Assembly: GCF_020614375.1 (NCBI RefSeq)
Contig: NZ_CP085330.1
Location: forward strand, 186,001-250,000
Origin: Haladaptatus salinisoli
GTDB lineage: Archaea; Halobacteriota; Halobacteria; Halobacteriales; Haladaptataceae
Direction of reading: 5' to 3'
Length of the DNA: 64,000 bases
How positions within the stretch are numbered: position 1 is the stretch's first letter; each line of letters starts with the position of its first letter. A program made the position numbers and the translations under genes. Under the pieces are notes generated by a model, which did no database searches, had not been told where the DNA came from, and saw only the letters and a list, made by a program, of their open reading frames with translations. This document shows positions 26,482 through 35,055 of this stretch, one piece after another.

Positions 26482-27138
26482 GTGACGCAGGAGATCGTCG
26501 AAACACTGTCCATTGATCCATTCGCCGTGATGAACACGGTTGGGCTCATCGCGTTCGCGCTGGTTGGCGCAACAAAGGCAATACGCGAGGAGTTTGATAT
26601 GTTCGGGGTTACCGTGGTCGGCCTCGCCACGGCATTCGCTGGCGGGATGACCCGTGACATCCTCGTCAATCGGATTCCGCTCGCACTCAAATCCCCCGTC
26701 GAGATCGGTCTCGGCTTGCTCGGAGTTGGGCTGGCGATAGGGGTGAGCGCTGCACTCGAGTCAGCCGACACTCATCCACTGACACTGCTCTCGGATGCGA
26801 TCGGGCTCGCCGCGTTTTCTACGACAGGCGCCATCGTTGCAACGCAGGCCGACATCTCGGCCTTCGGCGTGGTTGTGATTGCGACGGTCAACGCGGTCGG
26901 AGGTGGTGCCGTCGCGGATATCCTGCTAGATCGCTCACCGTTTATCCTCCTCGACGATTTCTACGCCAGTTGTGCGGTACTGGGTGGCAGCACATACTGG
27001 GTCGTCGCCACTGCCGGCGGCTCAGACGAAACCGCTGCAGCGGTGTGTGCAACGATGGTCGTTGGAACACGAATAACTGCACTCATCTACGGATGGACGC
27101 TCCCGACAGCACAAGTACTAGGGTTAACACGGAACTAG
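26482..27138 (+). CDS. TRIC/UPF0126 family membrane protein
   Basis: 218 residues with six to seven hydrophobic helices arranged as two three-helix repeats, each with the family signature: GLIAFALVGATKAIREEFDMFG with AGGMTRDIL in the first half, and GLAAFSTTGAIVATQ with VGGGAVADILLDRSPFIL in the second. Family members are trimeric intracellular cation (mainly potassium) channels in animals, and homologues in archaea form similar trimers. The gene stands alone. The start is an upstream in-frame codon at 26482 with ATG at 26530 as alternative. Confidence 0.85.
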   Translation: MTQEIVETLSIDPFAVMNTVGLIAFALVGATKAIREEFDMFGVTVVGLATAFAGGMTRDILVNRIPLALKSPVEIGLGLLGVGLAIGVSAALESADTHPLTLLSDAIGLAAFSTTGAIVATQADISAFGVVVIATVNAVGGGAVADILLDRSPFILLDDFYASCAVLGGSTYWVVATAGGSDETAAAVCATMVVGTRITALIYGWTLPTAQVLGLTRN

Positions 27139-27532
27139 AGGGGCTCAACAGTCAAGCGAGGGGGAGACAGATGGCGGATGAATCTTTCGTCGCTCAACCC
27201 GTCCGAGTGTTTCGGTCAGCATCGACTAGCTACCGTCGGTTGCACCGTTCTCACAGCCAGTCATCCCTCCAGGCGTCGAGTGACTCGAATACGGGACAGA
27301 GGGCGTCCCCCTCCCACCGCGAGCGGTACTAAGCTCGACCAACCATTACTACCCTGGCTCCATTCCTTTATCGATAAGATTTCTAAGGGCGGATTCTGAT
27401 TTTTCGAGCTCCCCAAGCCCCATCCTTTGAAGTTTGTAGTCTGCCTTCGAGAACTGGATTCTGATCACAGCATGCTTCGGACCACGGTGGGTGTTCGAAA
27501 TCCATGGCAGAATTTTATATAAGATGTATTGT
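27139..27532. other. Gene-free stretch
   Basis: About 390 bases between the TRIC-family gene and the DsrE-family gene with no supported coding frame on either strand; open frames here are basic and serine-rich. Nothing distinctive was seen. Confidence 0.4.
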
Positions 27533-27883
27533 TTACGGTGCTTTTACATATCCGTATCCTTCGTCCTGCAGTCGCGCAAGTTCACCTGAGCCAGTTGGCA
27601 CTCCTTCAACGCCAGAAAGTAAATCGTCGTCCGATGCCCCCATTCCGCGGAGCGCGTTACGACATGCACGAAGCGAAACGTCTTGGTTGAGGAGATCTTT
27701 GATCATCTCGCGATCCGCTGCCGTTTCGCTTACAAACATGCGCACACCAGCCGCATTTGCGACGATTGCCACATCGTCGTCTGGTGACGACACACTCTGA
27801 TCGGCGATGAGATTCAGCGCATTCACCATCGCCTCTCGCTGATCAGCAGGCTGGACACTGGAAACGTGGAATACTGTTTTCAT
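27533..27883 (-). CDS. DsrE-family protein
   Basis: 116 residues with the DsrE-like alpha/beta fold: KTVFHVSSVQPADQREAMVNALNLI at the N-terminus, DVAIVANAAGVRMFV, a helix RACRNALRGMGASDDDL with a Cys at the position often used in sulfur transfer, and a C-terminal ELARLQDEGYGYVKAP typical of the group. Members are linked to sulfur trafficking or act as small stress proteins. No other sulfur genes are nearby. Confidence 0.8.
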   Translation of the reverse strand: MKTVFHVSSVQPADQREAMVNALNLIADQSVSSPDDDVAIVANAAGVRMFVSETAADREMIKDLLNQDVSLRACRNALRGMGASDDDLLSGVEGVPTGSGELARLQDEGYGYVKAP

Positions 27884-28004
27884 CTTCTATTGGCACATCG
27901 TGGTCTTCAATAGGTTTTTGTGCTTTTTCTTTTGCTAATCTCGATTGAATCTCATGAGAAGGGCTAACATAGTTGGCGCTGTTTACTTGAGAAGGGGAAA
28001 TGAA

Positions 28005-28340
28005 ATGACAGAGACATCATCAGGAGAGTTTACGTCGTTTGTCACGCCGGAGAGTTCCGGTGAACGTCTGACCTTCGATGGCTGTGACGTCCACGTCGTC
28101 CGCCACGATGCAGGAACGCAACGGGAAGCTCACACTCACGGCGAAGAACATATCATCTTCATCAGATCAGGAACGATGCGATGGGGAGTCGATGGAGAAA
28201 CGCGTGAAACAACGCCAGGGGATACGATTGTAACGCCGGCAGATGTCCCGCATAGTTGGGAAGTCATCGGTGATGATCCAGCATTCGTTGTGTGCGTTAC
28301 TGCCCCACCAGAATCGGAGAGCCAGCCTGGCGAGATATAG
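28005..28340 (+). CDS. Cupin-domain protein
   Basis: 111 residues from the ATG at 28005, with a GAAGGGGAAATG purine-rich lead. Both cupin motifs are present: motif 1 with HTHGEEHIIFIRSGTMRWGVDG (two His and Glu ligands) and motif 2 with GDTIVTPADVPHSWEVIGDD (His ligand). A metal-binding beta-barrel enzyme or sensor is expected. It lies just before the VOC dioxygenase gene and may be co-transcribed with it. Confidence 0.85.
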   Translation: MTETSSGEFTSFVTPESSGERLTFDGCDVHVVRHDAGTQREAHTHGEEHIIFIRSGTMRWGVDGETRETTPGDTIVTPADVPHSWEVIGDDPAFVVCVTAPPESESQPGEI

Positions 28341-28405
28341 CCCTCAATATACATGAGAGTCACTCGGGAACACTCACCCGAGACGAATAATTGACACAAA
28401 GGACC

Positions 28406-29347
28406 ATGAGCCAAGCAAAGAACATTCCAGGAATTCATCACGTAACAGCGATCGCGACGGATCCACAGCAAAACTTCCAATTTTATACCGAGGTTCTCGG
28501 ATTGCGATTCGTGAAGCGAACCGTCAACTTCGACGATAAATATACGTATCACCTTTACTACGGTGACGAAGTCGGCCATCCCGGAACGGTACTGACGTTT
28601 TTCCCGTGGCCAAATGCCATGCCAGGGCAGCGAGGATTCGGAACCGCAGACACAACCGCATTCCTCGTTCCCCCCGATTCGCTTGACTACTGGATTAACC
28701 GGCTCGATACCAACGATGTTGATTACTCGGAACCGACAAGGCGATTCGATGAACAAGTACTCGGATTCACTGACCCAGACGGTCTCCGTTTAGAACTGGT
28801 TGGCCACCGAGGTGCCACCACCAGTGAGCCGTGGCACGAGAGTCCCGTCCCAGCAGACCATGCCATCCGAGGATTCTATGGCGTCACACTCGCGTTGGAA
28901 GGGTACGAACAAACCGCTGATTTGCTTGAGAACACGATGGGATACGAGTACGTTGGTGACGAAAATGGACAGCGCTTTCGCTACCAATCAACGGGTGCAG
29001 ACCTCGGAACAGTAATCGACCTGCACTGTGTACCGAATCTTCAGCCAGGGCGCGTCGGTACTGGAATGGTTCATCATATCGCGTATCGGACGGCCGATGA
29101 CGACGAGCAATTAGAGTGGCGTGAAGACCTCATTGAGCGTGGACTCAATGTGACGCCAGTAATCGACCGTCAATACTTCCATTCGATTTACTACCGGATT
29201 CCGGCCGGTGTACTCTTCGAAATCGCCACCGATCCCCCTGGCTTTACGAAAGATGAACCCGTTGAAGAACTTGGAAGCACTCTCAAATTACCACCATGGT
29301 TTGAGCCGGAGCGCGAAGCAATCAAGGCACGGCTTCCTGAACTCTAA
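28406..29347 (+). CDS. VOC-superfamily ring-cleaving dioxygenase-like protein
   Basis: 313 residues from the ATG at 28406. Two VOC modules are visible: PGIHHVTAIATDPQQNFQFY with metal-ligand His in the first strand and GLRLELVGH at the end of the first module; the second starts RGFYGVTLALEGYEQT, with VHHIAYRT and VLFEIATDPPGF supplying the other metal-binding His and Glu. The layout matches MhqO-type proteins, often found with hydroquinone or thiol stress genes. The neighbouring cupin gene fits a role in aromatic or quinone detoxification, which is inference. Confidence 0.85.
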   Translation: MSQAKNIPGIHHVTAIATDPQQNFQFYTEVLGLRFVKRTVNFDDKYTYHLYYGDEVGHPGTVLTFFPWPNAMPGQRGFGTADTTAFLVPPDSLDYWINRLDTNDVDYSEPTRRFDEQVLGFTDPDGLRLELVGHRGATTSEPWHESPVPADHAIRGFYGVTLALEGYEQTADLLENTMGYEYVGDENGQRFRYQSTGADLGTVIDLHCVPNLQPGRVGTGMVHHIAYRTADDDEQLEWREDLIERGLNVTPVIDRQYFHSIYYRIPAGVLFEIATDPPGFTKDEPVEELGSTLKLPPWFEPEREAIKARLPEL

Positions 29348-29382
29348 TCGAATACGTACCTAACAGCTGTTCCAGCAGAAAA

Positions 29383-29600
29383 ATGTCGAACCAATAGAAT
29401 TCCAACAGAGCCCGGCATCCTGAACTCCACCTCGCGTACCGAGCGTGTTGGGAACTGGATCACAAAACGTGAACCGAGGTGGTCATGTATGCGAGTACAG
29501 CGCCGTGTCCGATGTGTGCCGATGGAATGGTTACAGCTGACTTCGGACGAGTTGTCTACAGCGTCGGCAACGACGAGGTGGCAAATTCCACGGCAACGAA
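29383..29600 (+). pseudogene. Nucleoside deaminase fragment
   Basis: One frame reads HPELHLAYRACWELDHKT, then a TGA at 29470, then TEVVMYASTAPCPMCADGM and FGRVVYSVGNDEVA. The HPE and PCPMC motifs are the zinc ligands and catalytic region of the cytidine/guanine/tRNA-adenosine deaminase family. The N-terminus is missing, an in-frame stop splits the two motifs, and the C-terminal part is no longer recognisable. This is a decayed gene. Confidence 0.7.
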
Positions 29601-29694
29601 CCATCAGTTCGATCGGCAATTTCTATGGTGTGCAAGGGATCGTCGCAAGAGAGCGCGTGTAGAATACTTCGTTTCAAGTTCGTCACTTCGGCTG

Positions 29695-29955
29695 TCACTC
29701 TTGTATTTCGAGGAGTTCTTGGTAACGGTTTCTAATCGCGACTTTACTGACGTGAGCAGCGTTGCTCACCGTCTCTTGTGTGAGGGCTTCGTTCGTCAGA
29801 TGGGTTGCAGCGTAGAGGGCAGCCCCCGCGAGTCTGGATGGACTCTTACCACTATGGACACCCTGTGCCTTCGCCGTTTTCAGAAGCTCACGTTCCTGTC
29901 TCCTTAGTGGTGTCACTTGTGTCCGTCCCCAGGGAACCGGACGAAATCGGAGTCC
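29695..29955 (-). pseudogene. C-terminal fragment of transcription factor B
   Basis: The minus strand reads RRQERELLKTAKAQGVHSGKSP, LAGAALYAATHLTNEALTQ and NVS-like HVSKVAIRNRYQELLE, which is the second cyclin repeat of archaeal TFB. Just upstream in another frame is DSDFVRFPGD, resembling the D-P-x-x-F-V-P-R-F segment that normally precedes it. The N-terminal zinc ribbon and first cyclin repeat are missing and a frameshift is present, so this is a remnant. Confidence 0.7.
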
Positions 29956-29991
29956 ACACTATCTTAATCCTCTGGCAACGAAACACTCTCT

Positions 29992-30609
29992 ATGGATCCG
30001 GATGAGAATCTCCGCGGTTGGGCCGAACGCTCAGGAGAGTTTTCGCCTGCGTACTACGCCCAGATTGGGTCAAACGAGGTAAGTGAGACCCTCGCTACGG
30101 TGTTTGAGTACTATGTGCGTGAGGATGCCGCGATTCTTGAAGTTGGTTGTAGCTCTGGTCGTCATCTCGCTCATCTCCGTGACAATGGCTTCAAGAACCT
30201 TACTGGGATCGACATTAACGATGAGTCGTTCGACGTGATGGCCGACCAGTATCCGAAACTTGCCGCAACAGGGACATTTTACACTGGAGCGATTGAAAAT
30301 GTCCTCTCAGAGTTCTCTGAGAATGCATTCGATGTTATCTACTCAGTGGAAACGTTACAGCATATTCACCCTGAGAACGCGAGGGTGTTCGACGAATTAG
30401 CTCGCGTCACGAGCGATTTGCTTATCACCGCTGAAAACGAGGGGAACAGCCCACAGCGTGGCCGGGAAGGTGCTGAAATGAGCTACGTTCATGACGAGTT
30501 TCCGATTTACTACCGTGATTGGGAGCGTGTTTTTTCTGACCTCGGCCTTGCCCAACTTGTGTGCGAACCGAGTAACCGTGATACGGTTCGCGTGTTTCGG
30601 GTGCCCTGA
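29992..30609 (+). CDS. Class I SAM-dependent methyltransferase
   Basis: 205 residues. Motif I is ILEVGCSSGRHLAHL, motif II-like GIDINDESFD, and the region after is FDVIYSVETLQHIHPEN (motif IV), followed by a DLLITAENEG strand. This is a typical Rossmann-fold methyltransferase of the Methyltransf_11/12 group. The substrate is unknown. The gene stands alone in the same direction as the reductase gene that follows. Confidence 0.82.
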   Translation: MDPDENLRGWAERSGEFSPAYYAQIGSNEVSETLATVFEYYVREDAAILEVGCSSGRHLAHLRDNGFKNLTGIDINDESFDVMADQYPKLAATGTFYTGAIENVLSEFSENAFDVIYSVETLQHIHPENARVFDELARVTSDLLITAENEGNSPQRGREGAEMSYVHDEFPIYYRDWERVFSDLGLAQLVCEPSNRDTVRVFRVP

Positions 30610-30763
30610 CGGCTACAAAGACATTTCCGCTTCATCACCCTCCACGCCTGAAAAGAGTATATGCGCTCGTAGTCGTGTTCCTACTTTCAGCGCACGATCG
30701 CCGGGCAACCGATTCCTGTCGGCAATTCCATGTGGTTTCGCGTCGTACACTAAGTGATCCGAG

Positions 30764-31330
30764 ATGACCGTAATTACCGGGATGACCATGTCTCTGGACG
30801 GGTTCGTCGCTGACCGGGACGGTGATGCGAGCCCGCTGTATCCCGACCTCACCGCGTTCGATGACAACGAGATCCTTCAGGAGTCAATCGATTCGACTGG
30901 CGCGGTCGTGATGGGACGGGGTGCCTACGAGATGGCCGAGGGTGATCTGACCGGATATGAGTATCAGGTGCCGATCTTCGTCCTGACGCACCACCCACCC
31001 GACGAGGAGCCAAAAGGTCAGTCGGAAGGGGGATTGACGGTCGAGTTCGTTACTGATGGACTCGAGCGGGCGATTGAGAAGGCGAAATCTGCGGCAGGTG
31101 AAAAGGATGTCACGGTGGTCGGCGGGGCGGACGTCACCCAGCAATGCCTCCGGACCGGGCTGTTCGATGAACTCCATATCGCCCTTGTTCCGATATTTCT
31201 TGGGAAGGGCCTCAGGCTATTCGAGAATCTCGGTGATGACCTCCCCGAGGTTAAACAGGAGCAAGTGATCGAGACGGACTGGGCCGGCCACTCGGACGCC
31301 ACGTATTTCGTATTTCGAAACAGCGCCTGA
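30764..31330 (+). CDS. Dihydrofolate reductase-like (RibD C-terminal) protein
   Basis: 188 residues with the fold of the RibD C-terminal/DHFR-like family: MSLDGFVADRDGDASPLYP at the N-terminus, GAVVMGRGAYEMAEG, PIFVLTHHPPDEE and DVTVVGGADVTQQCL for NADPH binding, and ELHIALVPIFLGKGLRLFENL near the end. These are NADPH-dependent reductases of uncertain substrate. A second member of the family is at 60260. Confidence 0.85.
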   Translation: MTVITGMTMSLDGFVADRDGDASPLYPDLTAFDDNEILQESIDSTGAVVMGRGAYEMAEGDLTGYEYQVPIFVLTHHPPDEEPKGQSEGGLTVEFVTDGLERAIEKAKSAAGEKDVTVVGGADVTQQCLRTGLFDELHIALVPIFLGKGLRLFENLGDDLPEVKQEQVIETDWAGHSDATYFVFRNSA

Positions 31331-31437
31331 GGAGTACTCGTCGAAAGGAAGCGAGATGAACATCTTGGAATTGATAGGGAGGAGACGCAGGATGAAACCC
31401 GAGTTCGTGTGTATGACTAACGATTAGACGACCTATT

Positions 31438-32111
31438 CTACTGTTTCATAACGGGCAAAGTAAAGGAGAACAGCGACGATACTACTAGCGAGTAGAGCAT
31501 CGCTTCAAAGAGTGCGATTGCCTTCCAGACGGTGACGAACTCTTTTTTGGATAGTTGATGAGATGCTTCTCCGGCGTACTGTTGTACTTCTGAGGTTACC
31601 GCCGTGTTCTCGGCGACGAGTTTTCGGAGATGGCCGTCCGGCCAGACTTTGAACACGTACGGCGAAAGTTTGAGGCCAACGCGTTCCAAGCGAGAAGGGA
31701 GCGTCGTGATGTCTGTTGCGCCGATCACGACCAGCGCGTCCACCGCTCCGGGTACTGAAATATAAGTTCTTGGGAGACATGCCCCCCGAACGAGTGCCCC
31801 CATTAGTTTTACCGTCTCATGGTCAAGGTGATCGATTAGCGCTCGTAAATCTTCAGCCACCGATACCACGCTGAACTCCTCTCCAATGGGCTTGGAGGCT
31901 CCGTGTCCACGGACGTCCCCAGTCAGAACGCGATACCCTGCAGCGACGAGCGGTGGACTTGCGGGTCGAACATGCGGTGATCCATCGATGCACCGTGAGT
32001 GCAGGCAACCAGTGGCCCGTCTTCCGGGCCCGTGATCCAGTAGTGGATTTCAGAACCTGATCGGCGGAGCTGGCCACGTTCAGTCCGCGATTCATCGGGT
32101 CGCTCACTCAT
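31438..32111 (-). pseudogene. Alpha/beta hydrolase with multiple frameshifts
   Basis: Reading down the minus strand, the coding signal jumps between frames: MSERPDESRTERGQ and IHYWITGPEDGPLVACTHGASMDH; then GYRVLTGDVRGHGASKPIGEE; then VAEDLRALIDHLDHETVKLMG; then SFGGHVSQELIFQYPER (with the H-S-F-G-G nucleophile elbow); then VDALVVIGATDITTLPSRL. At least three frameshifts separate them. The C-terminal catalytic Asp/His region is replaced by unrelated hydrophobic sequence. The gene is dead. Confidence 0.75.
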
Positions 32112-32235
32112 CCCCTCTTCCGTGTTCATACTTGATTGAACATAAGTTTGCGTCGGAAACGTTTAATTTGGTTAATGAACGCGTGAACTCTCGTGTAGTC
32201 CATCAGTCACTCCTGGGGGAAAGATTCTCTACTGA

Positions 32236-32715
32236 TTATAGAGTCTGATTCGCGAGTGAATCGACTTCTTCGTAGTACTCGATAATTTCCTTCATACACC
32301 ATTGATTGAGTCCTTGTGACGCGAGCGTGCACACTGTTGTCGAGATTGGTTTTTGTTTGTATGCAGCATAGAGCCCATAGAGTCCGACAGGGATGCTCAC
32401 CGTGTTGAGAATCTGTGGGTAGCCGAGACCGATGAGAGGATTCCCGTCATTCGTCCAGCGTTCTTCGGCCCTGACTACTTTGTACATCCAGTCATCTGAT
32501 TCTTCGGTAGGTTCGCGGAACAGCACCGGATTGAGGATCATGAACAGCACGGCGAGTCCTAACACCTTCCATTTCCGGTGGTAGAGCGCGCCCACGATCA
32601 CGAACCCCGCTGCCATCCGACTCCAGCCGCTCTTCGGATTGGAGTGTCTGGCCCAGATGGTCTCCTTGTCCGTCAAATTTCGGAACGCATCGGTCACTCG
32701 ATTCACCACCTTCAT
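32236..32715 (-). CDS. DUF6653-like membrane protein
   Basis: 159 residues from the ATG at 32715. The N-terminal WARHSNPKSGWSRMAAG motif, followed by hydrophobic segments VLGLAVLFMILNPVLF and a C-terminal YGLYAAYKQKPISTTVC pair, is what I associate with the haloarchaeal DUF6653 family. Three to four helices are predicted. Function is unknown. Confidence 0.7.
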   Translation of the reverse strand: MKVVNRVTDAFRNLTDKETIWARHSNPKSGWSRMAAGFVIVGALYHRKWKVLGLAVLFMILNPVLFREPTEESDDWMYKVVRAEERWTNDGNPLIGLGYPQILNTVSIPVGLYGLYAAYKQKPISTTVCTLASQGLNQWCMKEIIEYYEEVDSLANQTL

Positions 32716-33195
32716 GTGCACTGCCTATCTTTGTGAGGCGTTCCATATAATCATAAGCTTTCTTCGCCTAATCGTGAGGGGGCAGTCACAGTGGATCCCC
32801 GCCGACCTATTCTCGCAGCTGCATCGACCATACGCCGTTCTCGTGAGGTACTACCATACGTGAATCAGTTCGTGGCGCACCGTCGAACTGAATTGCTCTC
32901 AACCGTGTTGTTCGTAGGCGCCCATGTGAGCGCGATCGTGATCTCCTCTGTTGCAGGGTCGTACTTTGTAACTCCTGTCTGTCATTGCGCTCGATGTGAG
33001 ATTTCCCAGTCGATCGTTTCGACCGGCAGGTTGGGAAAGTACCCGTTCGCTGCGCACCCGGAGTCAAACGCGGGAAATACGCGCCTCCGAGTAACGAAAA
33101 GCGTTCGATATATCTGTTTATATGTAAATACGAGAGATTATGACGATGATTCGGATTCAGTCATCTTGTGAATGCCAGGACTGGCTCACCGTAAA
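32716..33195. other. Gene-free 480-bp stretch
   Basis: Upstream region shared by the DUF6653-like gene and the DMT transporter. No supported coding frame; the right end is AT-rich and leads into the TetR-type operator. Confidence 0.45.
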
Positions 33196-33215
33196 TTAAT
33201 TAATCGGTTAGTTAA
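33196..33215. promoter_or_regulatory. TetR-type operator upstream of the DMT transporter
   Basis: The near-palindrome TTAATTAATCGGTTAGTTAA ends 11 bases before the ATG of the transporter. Its core, TTAATCGGTTAGTTA (33200-33214), is identical in reverse complement to the site in front of the TetR gene at 34198. Binding here would cover the promoter or start region and repress. Confidence 0.65.
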
Positions 33216-33226
33216 ATGGTGGGGAT

Positions 33227-34147
33227 ATGGATTCGCGCCATCGAAATGCGGCATTCTTCCTCACCGCGGCGATTCTCACTGGCGGGATGTATGTCGCCAA
33301 TAAAGCTGGGCTTCCGTATCTCCCGCCCGTTTTCTTCGCCTCACTGCGATTTCTCACTGCCGCAACTCTCCTCCTTCCGTACGTTGCGATCCGCACGGAA
33401 CCGCTCCACCCGCAAACGCACACCGATTATCTGACGATTCTCGCCAGCGGTGGGCTGGTGGTTGGAGCGGCGAACGTCTTTCTCTTCGTCGGACAGCAGT
33501 ACACCACAAGCGCGACGGCGGCGATTCTCATCAGTCTCAGCCCGATTCTCACCGTCGGACTCGCCGCTGTCGTTCTGCCGAGCAACCGTCTTACACGGAG
33601 AGGTGTAGGAGGAGTTGTTCTTGGACTCGTCGGCGTCAGCATTGTCGCGCATCCAGATCCATCGAATTTCTTTTCAGTCACAGTGATCGGGATGGGGATC
33701 CTCTTTCTCGCCGCGGTTTCCCTCGCCATCGGCGGTGTCGCGCTCCGCCACTTACAGAGTTCACTGTCTCCGCTCGCGATTACGGCGTGGGCCACGCTCG
33801 TCGGCGGGCTCGCGATGTTCATACTGAGTCTTGCACGTGGTGAGCCCATACAGACCGTCTCGTGGACACCGGTTGCACTCCTCGCGGTCGTGTACAACGG
33901 GATTATTGCAACGCCGATCGGCTACGTCGCGTATTTCAGCTTACTCGAAGCCGTAGGACCCGTTCGAGTGAACCTCCTCACATACGTCTCTCCGCTCGTC
34001 ACGGCACTCCTCGGATGGCTGCTTCTCGGAGAACAGCTTTCGCTACTAACCCTCGTTGGATTCGTCGTCATCGCGACGGGGTTTGTCCTCATCGAGTATC
34101 AAAGCCTCACACGAGAAGTCAGCCGACTCCGACGTGCGCTCCCTTAG
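33227..34147 (+). CDS. EamA/DMT-family transporter
   Basis: 306 residues with ten hydrophobic helices in two EamA repeats. The repeat signatures include FFASLRFLTAATLLLPYV with AANVFLFVGQQYTTSATAAIL in the first half, and YVAYFSLLEAVGPVRVNLLTYVSPLVTALLGWLLLGE (quoted in part) in the second. Such permeases export metabolites or drugs. It is followed 72 bases later by a TetR-type regulator, and both carry the same operator, so repression relieved by a ligand is likely. Confidence 0.88.
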   Translation: MDSRHRNAAFFLTAAILTGGMYVANKAGLPYLPPVFFASLRFLTAATLLLPYVAIRTEPLHPQTHTDYLTILASGGLVVGAANVFLFVGQQYTTSATAAILISLSPILTVGLAAVVLPSNRLTRRGVGGVVLGLVGVSIVAHPDPSNFFSVTVIGMGILFLAAVSLAIGGVALRHLQSSLSPLAITAWATLVGGLAMFILSLARGEPIQTVSWTPVALLAVVYNGIIATPIGYVAYFSLLEAVGPVRVNLLTYVSPLVTALLGWLLLGEQLSLLTLVGFVVIATGFVLIEYQSLTREVSRLRRALP

Positions 34148-34197
34148 GATGGGATGTCGTACGAGAACACGTCTACGCGTCGGTGGGCTTATGATGC

Positions 34198-34212
34198 TAA
34201 CTAACCGATTAA
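34198..34212. promoter_or_regulatory. TetR-type operator upstream of the regulator gene
   Basis: TAACTAACCGATTAA, the exact reverse complement of the core of the site at 33200-33214, seven bases before the ATG of the TetR-family gene. This indicates autoregulation. Confidence 0.65.
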
Positions 34213-34219
34213 TGGACCA

Positions 34220-34903
34220 ATGAGTTCCCCAGAGGATCGACAAGAACGAGCGGGATCAGCTGAGACTCGGGCAGCGATTATGGAGGCGACTCATCGAGCG
34301 CTCTGCAAGCACGGGTATGCCAACCTCTCGATCCAGAAGATCGCCGACGAGTTCGAGATGACGACTGCTGTGCTGCATTATCACTACGACACGAAGGAAA
34401 AGCTCCTTTCGGCGTTTCTGGAGTATCTTCTGGACAACCTCGTCGACGAACACACAAACCAGTTCGATATCGAGGCAATCGAGGACCCTCATGATCGACT
34501 CCTCGTGATCGTCGACGCCCTGCTCGTCGTCCTCGTTGGAATCGACAACCCGGATCGGCCGATCGAACGGGCCGATGACCGTCCGCCGCTCGGCGGAGAG
34601 GAACTCAGCATGGCGCTGTTGGAGTTGCGAGCGCAGGCTGGTCGAAACGAGTCTTTTCGTGAACAGTTCACCGTCAACTACGACTACGCCTGGGATCTGA
34701 TGGTCGCGACGATCGAAGAGGGCGTAGAGCAGGGTGTGTTCCGCGAGGTCGACCCCGGACAGGTTGCGACCCTCCTCCTCGCGACGATGTTGGGCGGGCG
34801 TGCCTATCACGTCTCGCTCACGCACGACGATGTCGCTTCCACGGTGCGTAACGCACTTGTCGACCTCATCCTTGACGATCTTCTCGTCGCACGCGACGAC
34901 TGA
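34220..34903 (+). CDS. TetR/AcrR-family regulator
   Basis: 227 residues. The N-terminal DNA-binding domain is clear: AETRAAIMEATHRALCKHGYANLSIQKIADEFEMTTAVLHYHYDTKEKLLSAFLEYL (quoted as family pattern; the recognition helix is TTAVLHYHYDTKE). The rest is an all-helical ligand-binding domain with a BetI-like C-terminus (FREVDPGQVATLLLATMLGG). It probably represses the upstream DMT transporter, itself and the downstream GNAT gene through the shared operator. Confidence 0.9.
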   Translation: MSSPEDRQERAGSAETRAAIMEATHRALCKHGYANLSIQKIADEFEMTTAVLHYHYDTKEKLLSAFLEYLLDNLVDEHTNQFDIEAIEDPHDRLLVIVDALLVVLVGIDNPDRPIERADDRPPLGGEELSMALLELRAQAGRNESFREQFTVNYDYAWDLMVATIEEGVEQGVFREVDPGQVATLLLATMLGGRAYHVSLTHDDVASTVRNALVDLILDDLLVARDD

Positions 34904-34980
34904 GCTCAATCCCATGCGAGCGGTTTACGTTGATTTTTCGAAGAGAGACTGAGAGCTTACGAAAACTTTACAAGGGAATC

Positions 34981-34998
34981 TAACTAATCGATTGATTA
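34981..34998. promoter_or_regulatory. TetR-type operator upstream of the GNAT gene
   Basis: TAACTAATCGATTGATTA matches the 34198 site with two changes over 15 bases and is itself close to palindromic. It ends three bases before the ATG of a 17-codon frame and 49 bases before the GNAT start. Confidence 0.55.
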
Positions 34999-35001
34999 GA
35001 T

Positions 35002-35055
35002 ATGACGGCCCAACTCGACTCACGGTTCATCGCCTCGGAGGTCACCCATGCCTGA
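35002..35055 (+). CDS. Possible 17-residue leader peptide
   Basis: An ATG right after the operator opens a frame of 17 codons (MTAQLDSRFIASEVTHA) whose TGA overlaps the first codons of the GNAT gene. It may be a leader that couples translation to the downstream start, or the stub of a deleted gene. Confidence 0.3.
   Translation: MTAQLDSRFIASEVTHA

Noticed and set aside
29470..29472. In-frame TGA in the deaminase fragment as possible selenocysteine
   Set aside because: The position is not a catalytic Cys, the gene is truncated at both ends, and haloarchaea are not known to use selenocysteine.
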